Shown here in pieces: positions 1-8,720 of a stretch of 64,000 nt of DNA. This stretch comes from Bacillus sp. FJAT-29814 (lineage in GTDB: Bacteria > Bacillota > Bacilli > Bacillales > Cytobacillaceae): NCBI RefSeq assembly GCF_001510715.1, contig NZ_LMTJ01000001.1, positions 542,471 to 606,470 of the forward strand, given 5' to 3'. Every line of letters begins with the position of its first letter. The stretch's first letter is position 1. A program made the position numbers and the translations under genes. The notes beneath the pieces were generated by a model, which was given only the letters and a program-made list of their open reading frames with translations, had not been told where the DNA came from and did not search any database.

Positions 1-30
1 AACGGGCTGGCCCTAACAGTATGTTTTAGT

Positions 31-46
31 TGGCACGTTACTTGCA
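31..46 (+). promoter_or_regulatory. Sigma-54 (SigL) -24/-12 promoter
   Basis: The bases TGGCAC, then five bases, then TTGCA match the sigma-54 consensus, with GG (32-33) and GC (44-45) separated by ten bases. The expected start of transcription is about 12 bases past the GC, near 57, and the first gene starts at 87. In Bacillus, SigL promoters drive catabolic operons (bkd, roc, aco, lev) together with an enhancer-binding activator. The activator gene and its binding site would lie left of the window. Confidence 0.85.
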
Positions 47-86
47 TTATGAAAAAGTAGAAAGCTATTAAATGAGGTGAATCCAA

Positions 87-872
87 GTGACCTATGAAAC
101 GCTTCTTTACGATGAAGTAGAAGCTGTTGCCAAAATCACGTTGAACTTGCCGGAAATGCGAAATCCGTTGACTGAAACCTCGGCAAAGGAGCTCATAACC
201 GCCATCAGGGCAGCGGATCTAAATCCGGACATCCGGGCAATCATTCTTACTGGTGCCGGAACTGCCTTTTCAGCCGGGGGAAATTTGAATGAATTTAAAA
301 AGAATCTCTCAAAAACAGCCCCGGAGCTTTATTTTGAAGGGCGTGAAAGTACAGAACTGTTTAAGCTAGGGGCGGAGGTTACAACACCGCTTATTGCGAG
401 TGTAAACGGACCTGCTTTAGGAGGTGGAACCGGTCTCGTTGCCATGTGTCACCTTGCAATTGCTTCCTCTGAAGCAAAATTGGGATTAACCGAGTTGCGT
501 CTGGGGCTCGTGCCATTTGTAATTATGCCTTGGGTCCGTCGTGCAGTTGGCGAACGGAAGATGATGGAGATGATGCTGACTGCGGAGATTTATTCAGCAG
601 AAAAAGCACGGGAATTGGGTCTCGTCCATCGGGTTGTGCCTCCAGAAGAGCTGGAAATGGAAACCTTGAAGCTGGCACGGCAGGTGGCAAACTTCAGCCC
701 GCTTGCCGTCCAGCTCAGTTTGGACGCATTTTTTACAACGGAAGGCATGGATATGATGAAGGCATTTGATTACTTAACCAACTTGAGGTTGGTGTCGTTT
801 ATGAGTGAGGACCTGAAGGAAGGCGCAAGTGCCTTTCTTGAAAAAAGACAGCCGAATTGGACGGGGAAATAA
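87..872 (+). CDS. Enoyl-CoA hydratase/isomerase family protein
   Basis: This 261-residue crotonase-fold protein should hydrate an enoyl-CoA in the cytoplasm. The two oxyanion-hole segments are visible (GAGTAFSAGGNL, residues 56-67, and GPALGGGTGL, 108-117). Glu136 in GLTELRLG sits where the first catalytic Glu of hydratases lies. The start is GTG at 87 behind GAGGTG. It is the first gene after the sigma-54 promoter and heads an operon for carboxylase-dependent breakdown of branched acyl-CoA, so its role probably resembles LiuC/AtuE/YngF (methylglutaconyl- or isohexenylglutaconyl-CoA hydration). The exact substrate cannot be read from the sequence. Confidence 0.85.
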   Translation: MTYETLLYDEVEAVAKITLNLPEMRNPLTETSAKELITAIRAADLNPDIRAIILTGAGTAFSAGGNLNEFKKNLSKTAPELYFEGRESTELFKLGAEVTTPLIASVNGPALGGGTGLVAMCHLAIASSEAKLGLTELRLGLVPFVIMPWVRRAVGERKMMEMMLTAEIYSAEKARELGLVHRVVPPEELEMETLKLARQVANFSPLAVQLSLDAFFTTEGMDMMKAFDYLTNLRLVSFMSEDLKEGASAFLEKRQPNWTGK

Positions 873-967
873 ATAATCTGTTTTTAAAATGGTCGCTGAT
901 TTCGATTCGCCAATAGAGTGTATTTTAATTCAAAATTCAATTGAAATAAGGAAAGGAGGATATGTAA

Positions 968-1186
968 ATGACCGAAATTTTATCCGTAATGTCCGGAAAC
1001 GTGTGGAAAATCGAAGTAAAAGAAAACGACATCGTCAAAGAAGGCGATGTTCTGGTCATTTTGGAGTCGATGAAAATGGAAATACCAATTGAATCCACCC
1101 ATGCCGGTGTGATTGCCGAAATCAAGACAGCGGAAGGGGAGTTCGTCCAGGAAGGGGACGTTCTGGTCAAGCTGAAAACGGACTAA
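968..1186 (+). CDS. Biotin/lipoyl carrier protein (BCCP-like) of an acyl-CoA carboxylase
   Basis: A 72-residue single-domain biotin carrier. The biotinylation motif ESMKME puts the biotinyl lysine at Lys36, and the paired EGDVLV segments (residues 25-30 and 62-67) form the two halves of the barrel. It carries carboxybiotin between a biotin carboxylase and the carboxyltransferase at 5635-7164. It matches the stand-alone YngHB type of Bacillus. No biotin carboxylase lies in the window; it may be upstream or shared with another carboxylase. A good AGGAGG site precedes the ATG. Confidence 0.9.
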   Translation: MTEILSVMSGNVWKIEVKENDIVKEGDVLVILESMKMEIPIESTHAGVIAEIKTAEGEFVQEGDVLVKLKTD

Positions 1187-1204
1187 GGAAAGGAGGAGCT
1201 TCTC

Positions 1205-2569
1205 ATGAAAACAGTTCGAATTGGTGCAGCCCAAGGCTTTTACGGCGATAGCATCGAGGCGGCCGTTGCCACAGCAGCAAAGGGAAATGTCCAATATCTT
1301 TGTTTCGATGCCCTCGCGGAATTGACGATGGCCATCCTCGTCAAAGATAAACGAAAAAATGAGCAAGCGGGCTATACCAAGGATTTGCCGTTGCAAATGA
1401 AGGCACTGCTGCCATTTGTAAAAGAAAAAGGTATTAAGCTGTTAACCAACGCTGGCGGCATCAATCCGCATGGCGCCCAGCAGGAAATTTTAAAAGTAGC
1501 GCGGGAAATGGGAATGAGCGGCTTAAAGGTCGCAGTGGTGACGGGGGACAATGTATTGGACCGAATCCCCGAGTTTCTTGAAAAAGGGTACCCGCTTAAC
1601 CATTTAGAAACAGGAGAAAACATCACCTCGGTTCAAGACAGGCTGGAATTTGCCAACGCTTATATTGGGGCCCAACCGATTGTCGAGGCGCTCCGGGCCG
1701 GCGCCGATATTGTGGTCACCGGCAGGACGACTGATACCGCCCAGTTTTTGGCGCCATTAATCTATGAATACGGATGGATGGAAGATGAATGGGATCAGCT
1801 GGCGAGCGGGATTTTTATGGGGCATTTGCTCGAGTGCTCTGCTCAATCGACAGGGGGCAATTTCAGCGGCAACTGGCAGCAGATTGAAGGCTTTGACAAG
1901 ATGGGTTATCCGATTGCCGAGGTCGCTGAAAATGGTGAGTTTATCATCAGTAAAGTGGAAGACCAGGGCGGATTGGTCACGATAGATACCGTGAAAGAAC
2001 AGATGCTCTACGAGATTCATGATCCATCTGCCTATATCACACCGGACGTGATTGTCGATTTAACCGGTGTGCATCTGGAAAATATCGGGCCAAACCAAGT
2101 CAAGGTATCGGGGGTAAAAGGCAAGCCGAGGACGGATTCCCTGAAAGTCGTCATGGGTTATGAGGACGGCTATGCTGCTCAAGTCATTGTTGGATTCGCC
2201 TGGCCCGACGCCCTCCAAAAAGCGAAAAAAGTTGATGAAATCATCCGTACACAGTTGGATCGATATCGGTGGAACTATGAGGAGGTCCGCACTGACTACA
2301 TTGGTTACAACTCGTTAAGCGGTCCGTTGGCGTTCCAACCGGAACAAGAACTAAATGAAGTGTATTTGCGACTGGCAGTCAAGGCCAAAACGAAGCAGGA
2401 AGCGGCACGATTCAGCCGACTCTTCCCGCCGCTAGCCTTGAATGGTCCCCCAACGATGAGTGGATTCACCGGCAACTCCTCCCCAAGGTCGTTGCTCGGG
2501 ATGTGGTCAACGCTCATTCCACGGGATGAGGTTGAAAGTCATGTCAAAGTCGATGTTCTGGAGGTGTAG
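1205..2569 (+). CDS. AtuA family protein, N-terminal portion (DUF1446)
   Basis: This 454-residue protein belongs to the acyclic terpene utilization AtuA family (DUF1446). The opening VRIGAAQGFYGD and the LTNAGGINPHG segment (about residues 79-90) are characteristic. Pseudomonas AtuA is needed for citronellol/geraniol catabolism, but its reaction is not established. In many bacteria AtuA carries a C-terminal extension, which here is encoded by the next gene (2575-2925) as a separate polypeptide. AAGGAGGAG precedes the ATG and the gene follows the biotin carrier by 18 bases, so it is translated as part of the operon. Confidence 0.85.
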   Translation: MKTVRIGAAQGFYGDSIEAAVATAAKGNVQYLCFDALAELTMAILVKDKRKNEQAGYTKDLPLQMKALLPFVKEKGIKLLTNAGGINPHGAQQEILKVAREMGMSGLKVAVVTGDNVLDRIPEFLEKGYPLNHLETGENITSVQDRLEFANAYIGAQPIVEALRAGADIVVTGRTTDTAQFLAPLIYEYGWMEDEWDQLASGIFMGHLLECSAQSTGGNFSGNWQQIEGFDKMGYPIAEVAENGEFIISKVEDQGGLVTIDTVKEQMLYEIHDPSAYITPDVIVDLTGVHLENIGPNQVKVSGVKGKPRTDSLKVVMGYEDGYAAQVIVGFAWPDALQKAKKVDEIIRTQLDRYRWNYEEVRTDYIGYNSLSGPLAFQPEQELNEVYLRLAVKAKTKQEAARFSRLFPPLALNGPPTMSGFTGNSSPRSLLGMWSTLIPRDEVESHVKVDVLEV

Positions 2570-2574
2570 ACGAG

Positions 2575-2925
2575 ATGACCATTGTTAAGCTTAGGGAGGT
2601 CGCGCAAACACGCGCCGGGGATAAAGGCAATATGGTGAATATCGGTGTGTTTGCACCAACCCCGGCAATCTATCAAACTTTCTTGAAAAAATTGACCCCT
2701 GAACGGGTTAAGGAGCATTTTACCGGAATTGTAGAAGGAGAGGTAATCCGCTACGAGCTACCAAATATTCTTGCGCTAAATTTTGTGTGCAAGGAGGCAT
2801 TGGCGGGTGGTGGGTCAGCATCGCTCAGGCTCGATAACCTCGGCAAGTGCTTTGGTGCCAACTTGATGCGGCTTGAACTTGATGTGGACGATTCCGTTTT
2901 AGCAGAACTTAAGAAAATGAGGTGA
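2575..2925 (+). CDS. AtuA-related C-terminal domain protein
   Basis: A 116-residue protein resembling the C-terminal domain of long AtuA proteins: it opens with LREVAQTRAGDKGNMVNIGV and has a Gly/Ser stretch near residue 80 (AGGGSASLRLDNLGKC). It starts five bases after the stop of the AtuA gene, so the two halves are probably made together and associate. This split form is common enough in Gram-positives that it is not evidence of damage. The molecular function is unknown. Confidence 0.8.
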   Translation: MTIVKLREVAQTRAGDKGNMVNIGVFAPTPAIYQTFLKKLTPERVKEHFTGIVEGEVIRYELPNILALNFVCKEALAGGGSASLRLDNLGKCFGANLMRLELDVDDSVLAELKKMR

Positions 2926-2932
2926 ACAGGGT

Positions 2933-4081
2933 ATGCCATATGAACCATATTTTACTGAAGAGCATGACCAGCTCAAAAAAATGATTCGTAAATTCGTAGA
3001 GAACGAGATTACACCTTTTGTCGATGAATGGGAAGAAGCGGGGATGTTCCCGCGCTCACTGTTTAATAGAATGGGAGAATTGGGATTGCTCGGCTTGCAT
3101 TATCCGGAGGAGGTCGGCGGCCAAGGAGGAGATTATTTTACCGGGTTGATTCTGGCCGAGGAAATGAACAAATGCGGCTGCGGCGGTGTCCCGATGGCGA
3201 TTGCCGTCCAAACTGATATGGCCACACCGCCCATCTATAAGTTTGGCACGAAGGATCAGCATGAACGCTTTCTTAAGCCCGCACTGCGGGGTGAAAAAAT
3301 TGCGGCAATCGGCATTACCGAACCGAACAACGGCTCGGATGTCATGGGTATTCAAACGAGGGCAAAGCGTGATGGGGATGAATGGGTTATCAATGGCACG
3401 AAAACTTTTATTACGAACGGGACCCGAGCGGATTTTGTTACTTTGGTAACACGCACGTCAGATGACCCCGGACCGAAGGGGATTTCATTGTTCCTCGTCG
3501 AAACGAATCGGCCCGGCTTCTCTGTTGGCAAAAAGCTCGACAAAGTAGGAATGCGTTCCTCCGATACGGCTGAACTGATATTTGATAATGTCCGCGTTCC
3601 CCATGAAAACTTGCTTGGGGAAGAGGGAAAGGGTTTTTATCAAATCATGTGGCAGCTACAGGGCGAGCGGATGATCGGTGCTGCCGGGGCAATCGGCGGT
3701 GCTGAAAAATCTTATGAGCTGGCGTTGAACTATGCCAAAACGAGAATCGCGTTTAACCAGCCAATCAGTAATTTTCAGGTAATTGCCCACCTGCTGGCCG
3801 AGATGAAAACGCAAATTGAGGTCTGCCGGGAACTAACCTATGCAACAGCCTACCGTTTCGCCAAAGGGGAGGTTCCATCGAAAGAAATCTCGATGACGAA
3901 ATTGGCAGCCGTACAAATGGCGCATTGGGTTGCCGACCGCGCACTGCAGATTTTCGGTGGGAATGGGTATATGGCCGAATATCCGATTGAACGGGCTTGG
4001 CGTGACAGCCGCCTGGCGAGAATTGGCGGCGGTACGGACGAAATCATGAAGGAGATCATTGCCAAGCAGATGGGGTTATAA
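2933..4081 (+). CDS. Acyl-CoA dehydrogenase, isovaleryl/citronellyl-type (first of two)
   Basis: A 382-residue FAD-dependent acyl-CoA dehydrogenase that makes the alpha-beta double bond and passes electrons to ETF. The family segments ITEPNNGSD (128-136) and RDSRLARIGGGTDE (357-370) are present. The position that is catalytic Glu in medium-chain enzymes (YEGT) is Gly here (GGGT), while Glu245 in QGERMIG lies where isovaleryl-CoA and long-chain dehydrogenases keep their base. That favours branched-chain or terpenoid acyl-CoA substrates, as for LiuA/AtuD. Its start follows the previous stop by seven bases. Confidence 0.9.
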   Translation: MPYEPYFTEEHDQLKKMIRKFVENEITPFVDEWEEAGMFPRSLFNRMGELGLLGLHYPEEVGGQGGDYFTGLILAEEMNKCGCGGVPMAIAVQTDMATPPIYKFGTKDQHERFLKPALRGEKIAAIGITEPNNGSDVMGIQTRAKRDGDEWVINGTKTFITNGTRADFVTLVTRTSDDPGPKGISLFLVETNRPGFSVGKKLDKVGMRSSDTAELIFDNVRVPHENLLGEEGKGFYQIMWQLQGERMIGAAGAIGGAEKSYELALNYAKTRIAFNQPISNFQVIAHLLAEMKTQIEVCRELTYATAYRFAKGEVPSKEISMTKLAAVQMAHWVADRALQIFGGNGYMAEYPIERAWRDSRLARIGGGTDEIMKEIIAKQMGL

Positions 4082-4093
4082 GTTTTTAAATGC

Positions 4094-4393
4094 CTTTCGC
4101 GAAATAATATGGATTTTTCGCGAAATAGGAAACGAATTCGGCGAAATCAACTTCGAGTTTTGCGAAAACACGCCCAAGTTTGGCGAAATACTTCTCAGAA
4201 TTGGCGAAATAGAAGCTTTGGCGAATAAGTCCTGAAGCTCGGCGAATATTCATAGAGTTTCGGCGAATAAGGCCCCCTAGTTTGGCGAATAACCGCCTCA
4301 GTTTGGCGAATAACCGCCTGAGTTTGGCGAATAACCGCCTCAGTTTGGCGAATAACTTGCAAAGTTCGGCGAATAACACTTTTTTCAAGCGAA
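4094..4393. repeat. Array of 15 short repeats with a 21-bp period
   Basis: The gap between the two dehydrogenase genes is filled by 15 copies of a unit built around GCGAA. The core starts at 4099, 4120, 4141, 4162, 4183, 4204, 4221, 4242, 4263, 4285, 4306, 4327, 4348, 4369 and 4389. Nearly every step is exactly 21 bp (exceptions 17, 22 and 20). The first two units carry the palindrome TTTCGCGAAA, the middle ones drift to TTNGGCGAAAT, and the last ones are TTTGGCGAATAAC, three of them followed by CGCCT. Because 21 is a multiple of three, spurious open frames run through both strands. Confidence 0.9.
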
Positions 4394-4421
4394 ACAAAGA
4401 CTTTAATAAAGGAGGGTTTTC

Positions 4422-5609
4422 ATGGGGCACTGGATCTTTACGGAGGAACATGACATGTTTCGGAAATCGGTTCGCTCGTTTGTGGAAAAAGAAATCGTCC
4501 CAAACGTCGAACAGTGGGAAAAGGACGGCGAGACGCCGAGAAGTTTATATAAGCGGATGGGGGAACTTGGTTTTCTTGGCATTAAATTTCCGGAGGAGTA
4601 TGAAGGTAGCGGCCTCGACGTGATCATGGAAGCTGTGTTTACTGAAGAGCTTTCCAAATGCGGTGCAGGCGGGGTTGGTGCGGCAATCTGCTCTCATACG
4701 ACAATTGCGATGACCAATATTTGGCGGTACGGGAATCATGAGCAAAAGTTGAAATACCTCGTCCCGGGAATTAAAGGTGATGCTATTTCCGCTCTGGCAG
4801 TTACCGAACAAGGAGGTGGGTCTGATGTGGCCGCCATTAAAACTACTGCTAAAAAAGACGGCGACTTCTATGTATTGAACGGATCGAAGACCTTCATTAC
4901 CAACGGGGTCAATGCCGACTATGTCATTGTTGCCGCCAAAACGGAGGAAGGGCCGCCACATCGGAACATTAGTTTATTTATTGTCGACACCGATTCTGAT
5001 GGTTATTCAGTGGGAAAAAGCCTGAAAAAGTTGGGCTGGCGCTCCTCGGATACAGGAGAACTATTTTTCGATAATGTGATTGTACCAAAGGAAAACCTGA
5101 TTGGCCAGGAAAATGAGGGTTTCATTTACATCATGAAAAACTTCCAATATGAGCGGCTGACGTTGGCGTTGGGCTGTATTGGTGCAGCTGAAAAAGCGTT
5201 GGAACTGACGATTCAATACAGTAAGGAAAGAATTCAATTTAACAAGCCGTTATCCGAGTTTCAAGTGCTGCGTCATAAGATGGTCGACATGGCAGTGGAT
5301 CTTGAAAAAGCCAGAAACCTTACATACAGGGCCCTTTACCTGTATAACCAAGGGAAAAATTGCGTAACCGAGGCGACGATGGCAAAGGCGCTTGCCAGTG
5401 AAATGTTGAACCGTGTCTGCGACCAGGCGGTCCAAATACACGGCGGCAATGGTTATATGATGGAATATCCGATTCAACGGCTATGGCGCGATGCCCGGAT
5501 CCAAACAATCGGCGGCGGCACGACACAAATTATGAATGAAATTCTCACCAAACAACTGGGAATCCTGACACCGTTGGAAGCACCGGCCGATAAAGCTTCC
5601 AAATCTTAA
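4422..5609 (+). CDS. Acyl-CoA dehydrogenase, isovaleryl/citronellyl-type (second of two)
   Basis: A 395-residue paralogue of the dehydrogenase at 2933-4081. It has TEQGGGSD (128-135) and RDARIQTIGGGTTQ near the C-terminus. As in its neighbour, the medium-chain catalytic Glu is replaced by Gly, and Glu244 in QYERLTL takes the isovaleryl-type position. Two such enzymes in one operon suggest two oxidation steps on branched intermediates or a heteromeric pair. AGGAGG precedes the ATG directly after the repeat array. Confidence 0.9.
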   Translation: MGHWIFTEEHDMFRKSVRSFVEKEIVPNVEQWEKDGETPRSLYKRMGELGFLGIKFPEEYEGSGLDVIMEAVFTEELSKCGAGGVGAAICSHTTIAMTNIWRYGNHEQKLKYLVPGIKGDAISALAVTEQGGGSDVAAIKTTAKKDGDFYVLNGSKTFITNGVNADYVIVAAKTEEGPPHRNISLFIVDTDSDGYSVGKSLKKLGWRSSDTGELFFDNVIVPKENLIGQENEGFIYIMKNFQYERLTLALGCIGAAEKALELTIQYSKERIQFNKPLSEFQVLRHKMVDMAVDLEKARNLTYRALYLYNQGKNCVTEATMAKALASEMLNRVCDQAVQIHGGNGYMMEYPIQRLWRDARIQTIGGGTTQIMNEILTKQLGILTPLEAPADKASKS

Positions 5610-5634
5610 AACTAGCAAAAGGGGTGCAAATCAT

Positions 5635-7164
5635 ATGGAACGTGAACAAAAACTGCTGGCGGAACGGGAACGAATCTATCGCGGCGGACCGGACCACGAC
5701 AAAATAAAAAAACTGGGAAAATTATTTGTCCGCGACCGGCTTCGACTCTATTTTGACGATGAACAGCCTTATTATGAAACTGGCTTATTTGCCAACGCAA
5801 CAAAGGAAAAACTCCCAGCAGACGGCGTGGTTACGGGAACGGGTAAAATCAGCGATCGGCTTGTATTTTTTATGGCAAGCGACTACACCGTCAAAGCCGG
5901 GTCCATCGGCAAATATCACGGCGAAAAAATCCTGCGGATCCAAGAGGCGGCCATCCGCGGCAGACGGCCCATCGTTTACATGATTGATTCCTCAGGCGGC
6001 CGGATTGATGAAGCGGGCGGCTACCATGTCGAAAAATATTCAGGCGGAAAAATCTGGTACAACCACAGCATGCTTTCCGGAAGAGTCCCGCAAATCGCCG
6101 TCCTTTATGGCCCATGCTTTGCCGGAACCGCCTATATGCCGGTGTTTTCCGACTTTGTGATCATGGTGGATAAAATTTCCGGGATGGCGATTGCCTCGCC
6201 AAGAATGGTGCAGATGGCTACCGGGCAACAGGTGGATGTTGAGGAATTGGGCGGGGCCACAATGCACGCGACCAAAAGCGGATCGGCCGACTTTGTCGCC
6301 AAATCGGAAGAGGAAGCGGCCGAGATTGTCAAAAAACTATTAACCTACCTGCCAGACCATTTTGACGGGAAGCTGCCGAAATACCCCGCCGTTCCACCGA
6401 AGCGGGACCCCGCCGGAATTGATGATATCATCCCTGCTGAGCCGAACAGAGCTTATGATGTTCGCAAATTAATCGAATCCGTTGTCGACGGTGATAGCTT
6501 TCTTGAAGTAAAAGCGAATTACGCCAAGGAATTGGTAACCGGGTTTGCTCGCCTGAACGGAAAAACAGTCGGCGTAGTCGCCAATCAGCCGCTATACAAA
6601 GGCGGGGCGATTTTTCCGGAGTCGTCGGATAAAGGGGCTAAATTTGTTTGGACCTGTGATGCCTACAACATTCCGCTACTCTATTTATGCGATACACCAG
6701 GGTTTATGGTCGGAACGAAGGTGGAACAGGAGGGAATTCTCCGCAAAGGGCGGAATTTTATTTTCGCCAGTTCGACTGCCAATGTGCCAAAAATGTGCGT
6801 GATTGTCCGAAAAGCCTACGGTGCCGGCATATACGCGATGGCGGGCCCAGCCTATGAACCGGATACGACGATTGCCCTGCCATCGGCGGAAATTGCCATC
6901 ATGGGTCCGGAAGCAGCAGTCAATGCCGTTTATTACAACAAAATCAAAGCGGTGACCGACCCGGAAGAAAGAGCGTCACTTGTGCAAAAACTCCGTGAGG
7001 AATACCGGGCAAGCTATGACATTATCAAGCTATCGGGGGAACTGGTCGTTGACGATCTGGTCGTTCCAAGTGAGTTGCGGCAAGAGCTGATAAGGCGATA
7101 TGAAACGTTCGAAAACAAAGATTTCCCACTTCCAGCAAAAAAACATTCAACGATATTAAGTTAA
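5635..7164 (+). CDS. Acyl-CoA carboxylase carboxyltransferase (beta) subunit
   Basis: A 509-residue two-domain carboxyltransferase of the propionyl/methylcrotonyl/geranyl-CoA carboxylase type. It transfers CO2 from biotin on the carrier at 968-1186 to an acyl-CoA. The N-terminal domain has VYMIDSSGGRIDEAGG (about 113-128). The C-terminal domain has PLLYLCDTPGFMVGTKVE and YGAGIYAMAGPAYEPD. Close to YngE of Bacillus by length and layout. In this operon the likely substrates are 3-methylcrotonyl-CoA or a longer homologue such as geranyl-CoA. Confidence 0.9.
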   Translation: MEREQKLLAERERIYRGGPDHDKIKKLGKLFVRDRLRLYFDDEQPYYETGLFANATKEKLPADGVVTGTGKISDRLVFFMASDYTVKAGSIGKYHGEKILRIQEAAIRGRRPIVYMIDSSGGRIDEAGGYHVEKYSGGKIWYNHSMLSGRVPQIAVLYGPCFAGTAYMPVFSDFVIMVDKISGMAIASPRMVQMATGQQVDVEELGGATMHATKSGSADFVAKSEEEAAEIVKKLLTYLPDHFDGKLPKYPAVPPKRDPAGIDDIIPAEPNRAYDVRKLIESVVDGDSFLEVKANYAKELVTGFARLNGKTVGVVANQPLYKGGAIFPESSDKGAKFVWTCDAYNIPLLYLCDTPGFMVGTKVEQEGILRKGRNFIFASSTANVPKMCVIVRKAYGAGIYAMAGPAYEPDTTIALPSAEIAIMGPEAAVNAVYYNKIKAVTDPEERASLVQKLREEYRASYDIIKLSGELVVDDLVVPSELRQELIRRYETFENKDFPLPAKKHSTILS

Positions 7165-7190
7165 TTTTTAAAAAATAGGGGTGTTGTGGA

Positions 7191-8720
7191 TTGGTAAAGG
7201 GAATTGGAAGTTGGCTTGTCAAACATTGTAAGGTTCGGCCGGACAGACTTGCGGTTGTTTACAACGAGAAACGGTTTACTTACGCCGAGTTTAATGAACG
7301 GGTTAACCGGCTGGCAAATGCCCTACTTGGGTTGGGGGTCAGGAAGGGGGACCGGGTTGATGCGCTGCTCTTGAACACAAATGAAATGCTCGAAGCGGTG
7401 TTTGCCTGTGCCAAAATTGGGGCCATCTTTGTACCGATTAACTTCCGCCTGAGTGCGGAGGAGGTTCTTTATATTGTCAATGACTCAAGGGCCTACCATT
7501 TTATTTATGATTTTCGGATGAGACCGCTGGTTGACCAGCTGCGGACAAAAAACACCTGTTTGTTGATATATATTCACGTTGGAACCCAGCCTCATGAAGA
7601 TGATTTGCAATACGAAAATCTACTTAAGAACGCATCTCCCGAGGAACCCGGTTATGATATCGGGCTAGAAGAAATTCATTTAATGATGTATACATCAGGA
7701 ACAACCGGCAAGCCAAAAGGCGCCATGCTCAGCCACGGAAATACCCAGTGGAATGCGATAAATTTTATTCATAATACCCCTGTTGATTATACGGATATCA
7801 CGCTGGCGGCAGCACCGATGTTCCACATTGGCGGTATGAGCGTGTTCACCATACCGTTAGTTTATAAGGGCGGGGCCAATATTTTGATTGACGTCTTTGA
7901 CCCTGTGAAGATTTTACAAAAAATCAATGATGAACAGGTGACGTCTTTGTTCCTAGTCCCGGCCATGTGGCAGGCGTTAATGAGCGTTCCCAATTTTGAG
8001 GCGTATGATATTTCTTCGCTCCAGTTCGCTGTCTCTGGCGGTGCACCGTGTCCGATTACGGTGATTGAATTTTTCCAAAAGCGGGGGATTCCATTTTACG
8101 AAGGGTTCGGCCTGACGGAAACCGCGCCGTTTGTCAGCATTCTGGATAAGGAAAATACGATCCGCAAAAACGGCTCGGTAGGTAAGGAGCCGATGCATAC
8201 GACTGTCCGGATTGTCGATCCGCTTGACCGAGATGTGAGGCCAGGCGAGGTGGGTGAGTTGATTGTCAATGGACCGAATGTCATGGTCGGCTACTGGAAC
8301 AAGCCGGAAGCAACAAAAGAGGCGATTAAAAACGGCTGGTTCTACACCGGTGACTTGGCCAAATTTGATGAGGAAGGCTTTATTTACATCGTCGATCGCA
8401 AGAAGGACATGATTATTACCGGAGGGGAAAACGTCTATCCGATTGAAATTGAGCAGGTCTTATACCGCCATCCGAATATTCGCGAAGCCGCGATCATCGG
8501 TTACCCGGATGAAAAATGGGGCGAGTCGATTAAAGCAGTGGTCGCGTTAAAGGACGACAGCCAGCCGTTGACGGTGGTAGATTTGGAGAAATTCCTTGAT
8601 GGAAAAATCGCCAGGTTTAAAATGCCGAAGATGGTGGAGATTGTATCGGCACTGCCACGGAATGCCACCGGGAAAATTTTAAAAACCGTGTTGAGAAAGG
8701 GGAATACTAGTGTACGATAA
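7191..8720 (+). CDS. AMP-forming acyl-CoA synthetase/ligase
   Basis: A 509-residue adenylate-forming enzyme that activates a carboxylic acid to its CoA thioester. The AMP-binding loop YTSGTTGKPKGAM, the YEGFGLTE motif, the hinge YTGDLAKFDEEGF, and the C-terminal lysine in NATGKILK are all present. The start is TTG at 7191 with AGGGGTG seven bases upstream. It overlaps the next gene by 11 bases. It probably feeds the substrate acid into this operon, in the manner of YngI. Confidence 0.9.
   Translation: MVKGIGSWLVKHCKVRPDRLAVVYNEKRFTYAEFNERVNRLANALLGLGVRKGDRVDALLLNTNEMLEAVFACAKIGAIFVPINFRLSAEEVLYIVNDSRAYHFIYDFRMRPLVDQLRTKNTCLLIYIHVGTQPHEDDLQYENLLKNASPEEPGYDIGLEEIHLMMYTSGTTGKPKGAMLSHGNTQWNAINFIHNTPVDYTDITLAAAPMFHIGGMSVFTIPLVYKGGANILIDVFDPVKILQKINDEQVTSLFLVPAMWQALMSVPNFEAYDISSLQFAVSGGAPCPITVIEFFQKRGIPFYEGFGLTETAPFVSILDKENTIRKNGSVGKEPMHTTVRIVDPLDRDVRPGEVGELIVNGPNVMVGYWNKPEATKEAIKNGWFYTGDLAKFDEEGFIYIVDRKKDMIITGGENVYPIEIEQVLYRHPNIREAAIIGYPDEKWGESIKAVVALKDDSQPLTVVDLEKFLDGKIARFKMPKMVEIVSALPRNATGKILKTVLRKGNTSVR

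Noticed and set aside
980-1396. A 138-codon minus-strand frame opposite the biotin carrier and AtuA genes
   Set aside because: It overlaps two well supported genes with family motifs and good ribosome sites. Long antisense frames are expected opposite such coding DNA.
4086-4451. A 121-codon minus-strand frame with FAKLRRL-like heptads across the 21-bp array
   Set aside because: The period of seven codons follows from the 21-bp DNA repeat. The frame overlaps the start of the next gene and has no ribosome binding site. The same array gives a repetitive frame on the plus strand too.
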